The position numbers and the translations under genes were made by a program. A stretch of DNA of 62,783 bases from DATFYM01 sp035315065 (GTDB taxonomy: Bacteria; Acidobacteriota; Terriglobia; UBA7540), in contig DATFYM010000198.1 in assembly GCA_035315065.1 (NCBI GenBank), positions 1 through 62,783 of the forward strand. The letters are read 5' to 3'. The notes beneath the pieces were generated by a model. That model was given only the letters and a program-made list of their open reading frames with translations. It was not told the origin of the DNA and made no database searches. Position 1 is the stretch's first letter, and each line of letters opens with the position of its first letter. Below are positions 37,906 to 46,944 of the stretch, in pieces.

Positions 37906-40900
37906 ATGAAGATCCTGCGGCGACTCATCTCCGTCTCCATCCTCGGCTTCACCTGCGCCGCCATCGCTCAGCAAATGCCGGAAGGCCGGCTGATGCGCTT
38001 CCCGGATATTTCGAAGGATCAGATCGCTTTCAGCTACGCCGGCGACCTGTGGCTGGTTTCGCGGGAGGGCGGCGTGGCGCGCCGCATCACCACGCATCCC
38101 GGCCTCGAGCTCTTTCCCAAGTTCTCGCCGGACGGGCGCTCCATCGCCTTCACCGGGCAGTACGACGGCAACTACAACGTCTACGTCATGCCGGCGGAGG
38201 GCGGCGATCCCAAGCAACTCACGTTTCATCCGGGTGGCGGCCCCATCAGCGAGCGCATGGGAATCCACAACGAAGTGCTGACCTGGTTCCCGGACAGCAA
38301 GCGGATTGTGTATCTTTCGCGCCGCGACACGTTCAATGACTGGTTCGGACGCCCGTTTGTGGTCAGCGTGGACGGCGGCCTGTCGGAACGGCTGCCCATC
38401 GATAAGGGCGGCCTGATGTCGTTCTCGCCGGACGGCACGCGCATGGCCTACAACCGCATTTTCCGCAATTTCCGCACCTGGAAACGCTACACGGGCGGCA
38501 TGGCGCAAGACATCTGGATCTACAATTTCAAGGCCAACACCATCGAGCAGATGCCCCATACCGAGTGGACCGACACTTTTCCGATGTGGCACGAGGACAC
38601 CATCTACTTCGATTCCGACCGCGGTTCCGAGCACCGCCTGAACCTTTACAGCTATAGCCTGAAATCCCACGAGATTCGCCAGCTCACGCACTTCAAGGAC
38701 TTCGACGTGGAGTGGCCGAGTCTGGGTTCGGACGCGATTGTTTTCGAAAACGGCGGCTTCCTCTACGTATTTGACCTCCAGACGGAGAAGGCCAAGAAGC
38801 TCACCATCTATCTTCCCGGGGACCGCGAGTTGGCGCGCAAGCACTGGGACAACGTCTCCAAGCTGATCACCGCCTTCGATATCTCGCCCGACGGCAAGCG
38901 CGCCCTGCTCACCGCCCGCGGCGACGTTTTCACCGTGCCGGCCAAGGAAGGCAGCATTCGCAACCTCACCCACACCCCCGGCATCCGCGAGCGGGACGCC
39001 GCCTGGTCGCCCGACGGCCGTTGGGTGGCCTATCTTTCCGATCGCACCGGCGAGGACGAGATCTACATCGCGCCCCAGGACGGCATGAGTCCGGAAACAC
39101 GCATCACTTCCGACGGCAGCATGTTCCGTCTGCCGCCGACCTGGTCGCCGGACAGCAAGAAGTTGCTCTACGCCAACAAGGACTGCCGCCTTTACTATGT
39201 GGACGTCAAAGAGAAGAAACCGGTGCTGATCGATCAGGATCACTACGCCGACCTGAACGAATACCTCTGGTCGCCGGACAGCCGCTGGGTAGCCTACGGC
39301 AAGAGAGCCGCGAACTTGAACGAGGTTCTCTATTTCTATTCGCTCGACGACTCCAAGATCACGCCGGTCACCACCGACTTCTATAATAGCCACAGCCCGG
39401 CGTTCGACCCCGACGGACGCTACTTTTACTTCCTTTCGGAGCGGGACTACAACGAGGTGTTGGGCGTTCTTGATTTTGAGTTTGCCAACCCCAAAGCCAC
39501 TCGTGTTTACGCCACCACGCTCCGCGCCGATGCCCCCTCGCCCTTCGCTCCCCAGAGCGATGAAGTGACGGTGAAACCGCCGGAGACCCCCACCCCAGTT
39601 CCAGGAACTCCTCCGGGGACTCCCCCGGTCAATCCGCCGGCTGCTCCTCCAGCGCCTCCGGCGAAGCCGGCCGCCGAGGAGTCGAAAGGGGCCAAGCCGG
39701 AGACTGCTGCCACCGAAGAGAAGGAGAAAAAGAAGGAACCTTTCCGCGTCGATCTGGCCGGTATCGGCAATCGCATCGTGGCCCTGCCGATTCCGTACGG
39801 GAATTACGGCAGCGTGTTGGCGGCGGCGGACCGGGTGTTCTACGTCTCGGCGCCTGTTTTTGGACTCTCGGGACCGCTTCCCGGTGAGAGCCCCGCCATC
39901 CACGTTTTCGACCTCAAGGAACGAAAGGACCACGTGCTGGTTGAGGGGTCCACCAACTACGCCCTGTCGTTCGATGGCAGCAAGCTGTTGTACTCGGGAC
40001 CCGCGCCCGGCGGCGGAGGGAACACCTACGGCATCGTGGACGCCAAAGCTCCCGAAGGCGCTGCGCCTGCGCACAAGGTGGGCGATGGGGCGCTGAATCT
40101 TACCCATCTGGAAATGGAAGTCGATCCGCGTGCGGAGTGGAAGCAGATGTTCAACGAAGTCTGGCGCCAGGAGCGCGACTACTTCTTCGAGCCCGCCATG
40201 AACGGCGTGGATTGGCCGGCGCAGCGCGAGAAGTACGCGCAGCTTTTGCCTTACGTGGCCGATCGCTACGACCTTACTTATGTTCTCGGCGAGATGATCG
40301 GCGAGCTGTCGAACTCCCACACCTACGTCGGAGGCGGCGACTCTCCGGACCTGCATCCGGTCAACATCGGCCTGCTCGGGGCCGACTTCGAAGCCGACAC
40401 CGAGCACAGTCTCTATCGCTTCAAGAGGATTTACCCGGGCGAGAACTGGAATCCCAACCTCCGGTCGCCGCTCACGGAGCCTGGGGTGGACGTGAAACAA
40501 GGTGATTATCTGCTGGCCGTGGACGGCCGTCCGCTGCGGGTCCCGCAGAGTCCGGATGAGGTCTTCCTGAACACGGCCAACCAAAATGTGACCCTCACCG
40601 TGAACGGCAAGCCTACGGAAGACGGCGCTCGCCACGTGGTGGTGAAGCCGCTTTCCGACGACTACGGCCTGCACGAACTCGACATGATTGAGACCAATCG
40701 CCGCAAAGTGGACGAGGCCACCGGCGGGCGCGTGGGCTACGTCTACCTGCCGAACATGGGCGGGCCGGGGTTGGACGAATTCGTCAAGCAGTTCTTTCCC
40801 CAGATTCGCAAAGAAGGCCTCATCATCGACGTCCGTTACAACGGCGGCGGCTTTGTGGACCAGCTCATCTTCGAGCGGCTGCGCCGGGTTCTCGCGGGCA

Positions 40901-41346
40901 TGGGATCGGCGCGCAACTTCGAAAGCGGCACGGAGCCCGCCGTCGTTTTCTACGGGTCGATGGTGTGTGTCACCAATCACTATGCCGCGTCGGACGGCGA
41001 CTACTTCAGCTACTTCTTCAAGCAATACAAACTCGGACCCCTCATCGGCGAACGCACCTGGGGCGGAGTGCGTGGCATTCGCGGCGAGATCGGCCTGATG
41101 GATGGCGGCTACATCACGCGCCCGGAGTTCTCGCTTTACGGGCTCAATAGCCAGTGGCTCATCGAGAACCGTGGCGTCGCCCCGGACATCGAGGTCGATA
41201 ATCGGCCGGACTTGGTGATGGCCGGCCGCGATCCGCAGCTTGAGAAGGCCATTGAGGTGGTGAGGCAGGAAATCCGCGAGCACCCCAGGAAGCTGCCGCC
41301 GCGGCCCGCGGATTTGCCAGCCTACCCCCCGGGTCCGGGACTGTAG
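37906..41346 (+). CDS. Tricorn-like S41 protease with beta-propellers and PDZ domain
   Basis: A 1146-residue protein, CAGGGGA upstream of ATG 37906, signal peptide about 1-21 (LISVSILGFTCAAIA). PD40-type propeller blades run to about residue 530 (KFSPDGRSIAFTG, SFSPDGTRMAYNR, ISPDGKRALLTARGD, SPDGRWVAYLSDR). A Pro-rich linker (about 560-600) follows, then a second propeller part, a helical core (about 740-800), a PDZ-like domain (GVDVKQGDYLLAVDGRPLRV) and the S41 peptidase region (VRYNGGGFVDQLI, HYAASDGDYFSYFF with the likely nucleophilic Ser, GVRGIRGE). Tricorn relatives trim peptides; the signal peptide makes this one extracytoplasmic. Two M16 peptidase genes follow, suggesting a protein-degradation neighbourhood. 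Confidence 0.92.
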   Translation: MKILRRLISVSILGFTCAAIAQQMPEGRLMRFPDISKDQIAFSYAGDLWLVSREGGVARRITTHPGLELFPKFSPDGRSIAFTGQYDGNYNVYVMPAEGGDPKQLTFHPGGGPISERMGIHNEVLTWFPDSKRIVYLSRRDTFNDWFGRPFVVSVDGGLSERLPIDKGGLMSFSPDGTRMAYNRIFRNFRTWKRYTGGMAQDIWIYNFKANTIEQMPHTEWTDTFPMWHEDTIYFDSDRGSEHRLNLYSYSLKSHEIRQLTHFKDFDVEWPSLGSDAIVFENGGFLYVFDLQTEKAKKLTIYLPGDRELARKHWDNVSKLITAFDISPDGKRALLTARGDVFTVPAKEGSIRNLTHTPGIRERDAAWSPDGRWVAYLSDRTGEDEIYIAPQDGMSPETRITSDGSMFRLPPTWSPDSKKLLYANKDCRLYYVDVKEKKPVLIDQDHYADLNEYLWSPDSRWVAYGKRAANLNEVLYFYSLDDSKITPVTTDFYNSHSPAFDPDGRYFYFLSERDYNEVLGVLDFEFANPKATRVYATTLRADAPSPFAPQSDEVTVKPPETPTPVPGTPPGTPPVNPPAAPPAPPAKPAAEESKGAKPETAATEEKEKKKEPFRVDLAGIGNRIVALPIPYGNYGSVLAAADRVFYVSAPVFGLSGPLPGESPAIHVFDLKERKDHVLVEGSTNYALSFDGSKLLYSGPAPGGGGNTYGIVDAKAPEGAAPAHKVGDGALNLTHLEMEVDPRAEWKQMFNEVWRQERDYFFEPAMNGVDWPAQREKYAQLLPYVADRYDLTYVLGEMIGELSNSHTYVGGGDSPDLHPVNIGLLGADFEADTEHSLYRFKRIYPGENWNPNLRSPLTEPGVDVKQGDYLLAVDGRPLRVPQSPDEVFLNTANQNVTLTVNGKPTEDGARHVVVKPLSDDYGLHELDMIETNRRKVDEATGGRVGYVYLPNMGGPGLDEFVKQFFPQIRKEGLIIDVRYNGGGFVDQLIFERLRRVLAGMGSARNFESGTEPAVVFYGSMVCVTNHYAASDGDYFSYFFKQYKLGPLIGERTWGGVRGIRGEIGLMDGGYITRPEFSLYGLNSQWLIENRGVAPDIEVDNRPDLVMAGRDPQLEKAIEVVRQEIREHPRKLPPRPADLPAYPPGPGL

Positions 41347-41360
41347 GGATAAGGAGGGCT

Positions 41361-41483
41361 TGCGGTAGGCAGAAGGCGGTAGGCAGAAGGCAGAAGGCCA
41401 GTAGAGCAAGAAAGGCAGAGGGCAAAGGGCAGTTGGCAAAAGTCAGGAAACTGATGGCTGACGGCTGAATGCTGAGAGCCTTT
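41361..41483 (+). repeat. Dispersed GGCAGAAGGC and TGATGGCTGACGGCTGA repeats
   Basis: Tandem degenerate GTAGGCAGAAGGC units are followed by ACTGATGGCTGACGGCTGAA. Related units occur at 45619-45725, 52686-52767 and 56898-56977. It separates the tricorn-like gene from the M16 pair. Confidence 0.55.
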
Positions 41484-41510
41484 TGAAATGCAGGAGGAGG
41501 TAACGAAGTT

Positions 41511-43046
41511 ATGAGGAAACGTAGAGTTGGAGTCGTCCTCGCGGGCGTGCTGATGCTGGCACCGGCGGTAGGGCGCGCGCAGGACCTGGCATCGCTCGAA
41601 AAGCGGGTGACGGTTAAGGTGCTGGAGAACGGCCTCACCGTGATCGTGTGCGAGCGGCACGAAGCGCCCGTCTTTTCCTTTTTCACTTACGTCGATGTGG
41701 GTGCGGACCGCGAGTACCCGGGTATCACCGGCCTCGCGCACATGGGCGAGCACATGGCGTTCAAAGGGACCGACAAGATCGGTACCAAGAACTGGCCGGC
41801 GGAGAAGGAAGCGCTGGCCAAAGTCGAGACCGCCTATGCCGCCTACGACCACGAGCGGCGCCGCGAGTTCGGGCGGGACGAGAAGAAGGTGGCGCAGTTA
41901 AAGAAGTCCTGGCAGGACGCCATGGATGCGGCGCAGAAGTATGTGGTGCCGCACGCCTTCGATACCATTGTGGAAGAGAACGGCGGGGTGGGCATGAATG
42001 CCTTTACCAACTCGGAGGAAACCGCCTATTTCTACTCGTTCCCCTCCAATCGGGTCGAGCTATGGGCCTACCTCGAATCGGAAAGGTTCATGCACCACGC
42101 CATGCGCGAGTTCTACAAAGAGCGAGACGTGGTTTTTGAAGAGCGCCGCATGCGCACCGACAGCAACCCTACCGGGCGGCTCATCGAGCAGACTCTGGGC
42201 GTGGCGTTTCAGGCCCACCCTTACGGCAAACCCGTGGTAGGTTGGCCGTCTGACCTCCAGACTTTCTCCGCCACCGACGCCCAGCACTTCTTCGACAAGT
42301 ACTATGTGCCGGCGAACATGACGGTGGCAGTGGTGGGTGACGTGACGGCGGCCGAGGTGTTGCCCTTGGCGGAGAAGTATTTCGGGCGAATGCCCAAGCG
42401 CCCCAAGCCGGAGCCGCTGGCCACCGTGGAGCCGCCGCAGAATTCGGAGCGCCAAGTCATCCTGCACGAGGGTACTCAACCCGTGTACCTCGAGGCTTAT
42501 CACAAGCCGAGCGCGCGCGATACCAAGAGCGAACCGGCGTTCGACGCCTTGCAGGACTTGATGTTGAACGGGCGCACCTCGAGGCTCTACCGGTCGCTGG
42601 TGCGCGACAAGAAGATTGCCGCCTTTGCGGGCGGCTTCAACGATTTTCCCGGCGCCAAGTACCCGGACATGTTCGTTTTCTTTGCCTTCCCGACTCCAGG
42701 TCACACTCCCGAGGAGGTGCGGGATGGCATCCGCGTCGAGATCGAGAAGCTTAAGAAGGAAGGGATCACCGACGACGAGCTAAAGATGGTGAAGACGCGC
42801 GTCAAGGCGGATCTGATCCGTGGTTTGGGCGACAATTCGGACCTGGCGCAACAAATCGCCAGCTCGCAGGCCCTTGTCGGTGACTGGCGCGACGCCTTCC
42901 GCGAGGTGGAGCGCATCGACAAGCTGACCAAGGATGATATCCAGCAAGCAATCAACAAAACGTTTGTGGACTCGAATCGGGTGGTGGGCATGATCGAGAC
43001 AACCGCGGCCGGTCCCGCCGCGGGTGGACAGGAGGCACAACAATGA
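41511..43046 (+). CDS. M16 zinc peptidase, active subunit
   Basis: A 511-residue protein, AGGAGG about 8 bases before ATG 41511, signal peptide about 1-25. The inverted zinc motif HxxEH is present as HMGEHMAFKG, with the downstream Glu in GGVGMNAFTNSEETAYFYSF. A second M16 domain covers about residues 210-430. Members cleave peptides or unfolded proteins in the periplasm. The stop overlaps the next ATG by 4 bases, and the next product lacks the zinc motif; together they resemble heterodimeric active and inactive M16 pairs such as mitochondrial processing peptidase. Confidence 0.92.
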   Translation: MRKRRVGVVLAGVLMLAPAVGRAQDLASLEKRVTVKVLENGLTVIVCERHEAPVFSFFTYVDVGADREYPGITGLAHMGEHMAFKGTDKIGTKNWPAEKEALAKVETAYAAYDHERRREFGRDEKKVAQLKKSWQDAMDAAQKYVVPHAFDTIVEENGGVGMNAFTNSEETAYFYSFPSNRVELWAYLESERFMHHAMREFYKERDVVFEERRMRTDSNPTGRLIEQTLGVAFQAHPYGKPVVGWPSDLQTFSATDAQHFFDKYYVPANMTVAVVGDVTAAEVLPLAEKYFGRMPKRPKPEPLATVEPPQNSERQVILHEGTQPVYLEAYHKPSARDTKSEPAFDALQDLMLNGRTSRLYRSLVRDKKIAAFAGGFNDFPGAKYPDMFVFFAFPTPGHTPEEVRDGIRVEIEKLKKEGITDDELKMVKTRVKADLIRGLGDNSDLAQQIASSQALVGDWRDAFREVERIDKLTKDDIQQAINKTFVDSNRVVGMIETTAAGPAAGGQEAQQ

Positions 43047-45172
43047 TCGCGCGAAAGAACTTCATCTATCTCTTAGTAGTGATGGCCCTCGGTCTTGCCT
43101 GCCTGCCGCGGGCGAATGCACAAGTGAGCGACTGGAAGCAAATTCAGTTTCCGCCCCTGCATCCGTTTAATCCGCAACAGCCGAGCCGCGTGGAACTGCC
43201 CAACGGCATGGTGATCTTCCTTCAAGAGGATCACGAACTGCCGTTCATCCGGGGCACGGCACGCATCCGCGGCGGATCGCGCGAGGAACCGGGCGCCAAA
43301 GTTGGCCTGGTGGAGATCTACGGCGAGGTCTGGCGGACGGGCGGTACTAAGAGCGAGACCGGCGACCAACTCGACGACTACCTTGAGGCACACGCGGCGA
43401 AGGTGGAGACCGGCGGCGGCATTGACTCCACCACCCTCAGTTGGGATTGCCTCAAGGACAACTTTGACGACGTCTTCAAGGTGTTTGTGGAGTTGCTCCA
43501 GGCGCCCGAATTCCGCGAAGACAAAATCCCCCTGGCCAAGAATCAACTCAACACCAGCATTGCACGCCGCAACGACGAACCGATCGGGATCGCCAGCCGC
43601 GAGGCCCAGAAGCTGGGCTACGGAGGGGATTCGCCTTACGCGCGCGAGCCCGAGTACGCCACGGTGGCTGCGGTGACGCGCGAGGATCTGGTAAACTGGC
43701 ACCAGACTTACGTCCACCCCAACAACATCATCCTGAGTGTGGTGGGGGACTTTGATTCCAAGGCCGCCGAAGAGAAGCTTCGCGCCGCCTTCGAGTCGTG
43801 GCCCAAGGGTCCGGCGCCGACGCCGATCGAGGTTGCATACAACGGGCCCAAGCCAGGCGTGTACTTTGTTCAAAAGGACGACGTCAACCAGAGCAATATC
43901 CGCATGGTGGAGGCTGGGACGCGGAGGGACAACCCTGATTACTACGCTATTGAGGTGCTCAACCAAATCTTCGGTGGCAGCTTCACCTCGCGCCTGGTGC
44001 AAGAGGTTCGCAGCAAGAAAGGACTGGCCTACAACGTCGGCGGGGGCGTCGGCACGGCCTTCGACCACCCGGGCCTGTTCATGATCAGGATGGGAACCAA
44101 GAGCGGAACCACAGCCGCGGCCATCGAAGCACTGGACGAGGAGATTGACCGCTTGAAGTCCGCTCCTCCCACCGCCGAAGAGCTGAAGAAGGCGAAGGAC
44201 TCGATCTTGAATTCGTTCGTCTTTCAGTTCGACTCCAAGGAGAAGGTGCTCAGGGAGCGTGCGAACTACGAATTCTACGGATACCCCGCTGACTTCCTGG
44301 AGCGCTATCGGGCCGGCATTGAGAAGGTCACGCTGGCGGACGTCGAGCGCGTGGCGCAGAAGTACATCCACAAAGACCAGTTGGCGGTCCTGGTGGTGGG
44401 CAAGGCATCGGACTTCGATAAGCCGCTTTCTACCTTTGGCCCGGTCACCAGCATTGACGTCGCCATTCCTCCCCCCGGCGGAGCTTCCACCAAGCCAACC
44501 TCGGCCTCGAATCCGGAGGGCAGAGCATTGCTCGCCAAGGTGATTCAAGCCATGGGTGGCCCTGAGAGACTGGGCTCCGTGCACGCCGTTCGGCTGAAGG
44601 CCGCAGTGGACGCCAAGACGCCCCAAGGCGAATTTAATATTGGGATGGAACGCCTCGTGGCGTTCCCGGATCGGTCCTGGCAGAAACTCGCCACCCCCAT
44701 GGGCGAAATCACCATCGTCACCACCCCCTCGGCGGCGTTCATGGCGGCGCCCCAGGGCACGCAAGACTTGCCCGAGTCACAGAAGGAAGAAGCGATGAAG
44801 GAGATAAGACGCGACGAGATTTTCGTCGCGCAGCACGCGGACGATCCCAAGTACACGTTCACTGCCTCGGGCACCGCCAAGGTGGGCGACGTGGATGCGC
44901 AAGTTTTGGATGTGAACGCTGACGGCGCTCTGGTCCGATGGTATGTCGATCCGCAGACTGGCAGGATTCTACGTAGCTCCGCAAACATCGTCGACATGGC
45001 AGGCCCCGCGGAACAGATCCTCGACTTCAGCGGATGGAAGGAATTCGGAGGCATTTCTTTCGCCACCAAGGGGAAAATCACCCGCGATGGCCAGGATGGC
45101 GGCTCGGTGGAGGTGGAACAAGTTGAGATCAACCCCACCGTAGACGCTAAACTGTTTGACAAGCCCCAGTGA
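43043..45172 (+). CDS. M16 peptidase-like subunit without zinc motif, with extra C-terminal domain
   Basis: A 709-residue protein, signal peptide about 1-27, start overlapping the upstream stop as ATGA with GGACAGGAGG upstream. The M16 fold is clear (VELPNGMVIFLQEDHELPFI, NIRMVEAGTRRDNPDYYAIE, SFTSRLVQEVRSKKGLAYNV), but the position of HxxEH reads LVEIYGEVWR, so it cannot bind catalytic zinc and is probably the partner of the upstream subunit. After about residue 490 there is an extra 220-residue domain (LLAKVIQAMGGPERLGSVHA, then beta strands ending EQVEINPTVDAKLFDKP) resembling LolA-type outer-membrane lipoprotein carrier folds; that resemblance is weak. Confidence 0.9.
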   Translation: MIARKNFIYLLVVMALGLACLPRANAQVSDWKQIQFPPLHPFNPQQPSRVELPNGMVIFLQEDHELPFIRGTARIRGGSREEPGAKVGLVEIYGEVWRTGGTKSETGDQLDDYLEAHAAKVETGGGIDSTTLSWDCLKDNFDDVFKVFVELLQAPEFREDKIPLAKNQLNTSIARRNDEPIGIASREAQKLGYGGDSPYAREPEYATVAAVTREDLVNWHQTYVHPNNIILSVVGDFDSKAAEEKLRAAFESWPKGPAPTPIEVAYNGPKPGVYFVQKDDVNQSNIRMVEAGTRRDNPDYYAIEVLNQIFGGSFTSRLVQEVRSKKGLAYNVGGGVGTAFDHPGLFMIRMGTKSGTTAAAIEALDEEIDRLKSAPPTAEELKKAKDSILNSFVFQFDSKEKVLRERANYEFYGYPADFLERYRAGIEKVTLADVERVAQKYIHKDQLAVLVVGKASDFDKPLSTFGPVTSIDVAIPPPGGASTKPTSASNPEGRALLAKVIQAMGGPERLGSVHAVRLKAAVDAKTPQGEFNIGMERLVAFPDRSWQKLATPMGEITIVTTPSAAFMAAPQGTQDLPESQKEEAMKEIRRDEIFVAQHADDPKYTFTASGTAKVGDVDAQVLDVNADGALVRWYVDPQTGRILRSSANIVDMAGPAEQILDFSGWKEFGGISFATKGKITRDGQDGGSVEVEQVEINPTVDAKLFDKPQ

Positions 45173-45217
45173 GAAGAGAGTTGAAGGTCGAAGGTGGGTG
45201 TAATGACATTAGAGTGG

Positions 45218-45340
45218 GAGGAATCCACAGATTACGCAGATTACACGGAAGGAAGAGCGAACACTCAAGAGACGATCTGGTTGAGTACCGCCGATCCCCG
45301 TCTACTAATCTGTATAATCTGTGAAATCTGTGGATTCCTC
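45218..45340. repeat. Inverted repeat around GAGGAATCCACAGATT
   Basis: GAGGAATCCACAGATTACGC at the left end and GAAATCTGTGGATTCCTC at the right end are imperfect inverted arms of about 30 bp. No coding capacity was seen between them. Confidence 0.6.
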
Positions 45341-45379
45341 TTACTTTTTGTGTCGCACACCCTTTGAAGATCGAACGCT

Positions 45380-45517
45380 ATGCGCTTCCTCAATCAGAAA
45401 CTCGGCAAGCGTACGAATCGCAAATTGGACCTGCTGAAGTCCCGCCTCAGCGCCGATCGGGTGCCGAAGAACACCCGGCCCAAAGTCGAAAAATCAAAGA
45501 TCAGGAAGCCGGGCTAG
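45380..45517 (+). CDS. Possible small basic protein (45 aa)
   Basis: ATG 45380 opens a 45-residue frame, MRFLNQKLGKRTNRKLDLLK, then SRLSADRVPKNTRPKVEKSK and IRKPG, with about one third Lys or Arg and no Cys. The composition resembles a small nucleic-acid-binding or ribosome-associated protein more than random sequence. The ribosome site is poor (GAAGATCG). I do not recognise the family; it could be chance. Confidence 0.3.
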   Translation: MRFLNQKLGKRTNRKLDLLKSRLSADRVPKNTRPKVEKSKIRKPG

Positions 45518-45618
45518 CGGTGCAGGGGCCGTGGCCGAAGCCGTCGGGACGGAAGGGTTGGCTACTTATATAGGCTCTTGAATGAGCCACCCGAATGGCA
45601 GCACGGCTACGACTGAAA

Positions 45619-45725
45619 CCAGCTTTCGGCTTCAGCCGTCAGCTTTCAGCAAGCAAACGTCTTATGGCTGAGGCCTGATGGCTGATGGCTGAGGCCTGAT
45701 GGCTGAGAGCTGATGGCTGAAAGCT
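45619..45725. repeat. Dispersed TGATGGCTGAGGCCTGATGG repeats
   Basis: Tandem TGATGGCTGA and GAGGCCTGATGGCTGA units face an inverted CAGCCGTCAGCTTTCAGC. It ends at the stop codon of the RDD gene. Confidence 0.6.
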
Positions 45726-46914
45726 AACTCGACTCTTCGACCTGTTTCACCGCAATCACGGTCCGCGACATCCGGTCGTGCCACGTGAGCGTATCGCTGT
45801 CGAATAGACACCACACGAACCCGAGGCCGAGAGCGGCCAGCGAAACGAGAATCCCGAAGGCGCGTAGCAAGGCATCGGCGACCGTTGGACGGCCACCGTC
45901 CATGCGCCGGATTTCAAACCCCCTGGCGAGGAGGCCGGGAGTGGTGGAGGCCCAGACGACGTTGACCGCGAAATAAGCGGCCAGCAGCAGGACGAGAATT
46001 AAACCCATCACCGCGAGTAATCCAGGCTGGAGTGACACTCGGCCGCCGGCCCGCCAGAAGGCCGCCGCGAACATTCCATATCCCAGCAGCAGGATGAGGG
46101 CATCCAGAAAGCCTGCCACGAAGCGACCCGAGCGCGGCGCGAGCGTAAGCGTCTGGGACACCAATTGCCCGGCAACCGCATCTGAAACGGATTGAGGTAC
46201 TCCGAGCGGAATCTCGAGAGGCCCGGCCTCGACGGCCGCTGAGGGGTCCGATCGAAGCTCAGGTTCGGGAGTCTCGCGGGGCGGCGTCGCAGGCCGCCCT
46301 TCGTCATCCACCCGTTCGCCGACTTGGCGCCACCAATCCTCAGGAACCTTCTGGGAGTCGGAGTCGAGAACGGGCACTGACTTCCCGGAGACGTCCACCT
46401 CCTGGGGAGTCGGCTCCAAGATGCCGGTCACCTTAGGTACTTCCAGGAACTCGGCGGAAACAGGCTTAGGCCGGCTGATCGGGACGTCGTCGAAGTCAAG
46501 CTTGAGAATGCTGTTCGGATCAGGCTTGCGTCGCGCGCGGGCACGTCGGCCGCGGAAGTCATTCACTCGCGCCGTGAGTTCCGACCGCCAGGTTTGCTGA
46601 GGTTTCGGGGCGGGCGTCGGATTACGATTCGGCTTGGACTCGGGGCGCGAATTCTGGGGTTCAATGGGAACCGAATCGAGCAACTCCGCAGCCGGGTTTA
46701 TCCGCGCCGGCCGAAGCTCGTCGATTTCCGGGAACTCCGGGAGCTCGGCCGGGGGGGCCGCCGCGAGCGGGATTTCCTCCGCCGCACTGGCTCCGGAAGG
46801 CTGAGCCCGCCCCGACGCGGTTTCATCGGGCGCCGCGGGCGCAAAGCGATGTCCACACTTCTTGCATTGCTGTACGCCGGGAAAACTAATGGAACCGCAG
46901 TTGGGACATTTCAC
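45724..46914 (-). CDS. Zinc-ribbon, RDD-family membrane protein
   Basis: A 396-residue protein. The frame is open to 47292, but only from GTG 46914 does it begin with a sensible N-terminus: KCPNCGSISFPGVQQCKKCG, a zinc ribbon with two CxxC pairs. A long Pro/Glu/Arg-rich linker follows (about 25-230). The C-terminal RDD domain (RSGRFVAGFLDALILLLGYG, helices LLAVMGLILVLLLAAYFAVN and RAFGILVSLAALGLGFVWCL, ending LTWHDRMSRTVIAVKQ) crosses the membrane three to four times. RDD proteins include ion antiporters, but many have no known role. The start lies 30 bp from the divergent LptD-like start. Confidence 0.8.
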   Translation of the reverse strand: MKCPNCGSISFPGVQQCKKCGHRFAPAAPDETASGRAQPSGASAAEEIPLAAAPPAELPEFPEIDELRPARINPAAELLDSVPIEPQNSRPESKPNRNPTPAPKPQQTWRSELTARVNDFRGRRARARRKPDPNSILKLDFDDVPISRPKPVSAEFLEVPKVTGILEPTPQEVDVSGKSVPVLDSDSQKVPEDWWRQVGERVDDEGRPATPPRETPEPELRSDPSAAVEAGPLEIPLGVPQSVSDAVAGQLVSQTLTLAPRSGRFVAGFLDALILLLGYGMFAAAFWRAGGRVSLQPGLLAVMGLILVLLLAAYFAVNVVWASTTPGLLARGFEIRRMDGGRPTVADALLRAFGILVSLAALGLGFVWCLFDSDTLTWHDRMSRTVIAVKQVEESS

Positions 46915-46944
46915 TGCACAACCCCAACTGATTCTAACAAAACC

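Noticed and set aside
37891..41439. 1182-codon minus-strand open frame
   Set aside because: It is antisense to the tricorn-like gene, has no family motifs or ribosome site, and arises from high G+C codon bias in the opposite frame.
41361..41483. Tandem repeats considered as a CRISPR array
   Set aside because: Units are degenerate, only 8-13 bp, and without unique spacers; the same holds for the other repeat clusters.
44545..45228. 227-codon minus-strand frame at the end of the M16-like gene
   Set aside because: Antisense to a clearly coding region and without a recognisable domain.
45364..45573. 69-codon plus-strand frame MKIERYALPQSETRQ...
   Set aside because: It overlaps the more plausible basic 45-codon frame in another phase and has a composition like random translation.
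46594..46944. Longer LptD start at 46594
   Set aside because: The extra 117 codons are antisense to the zinc-ribbon/RDD gene and have no signal or LptD sequence.
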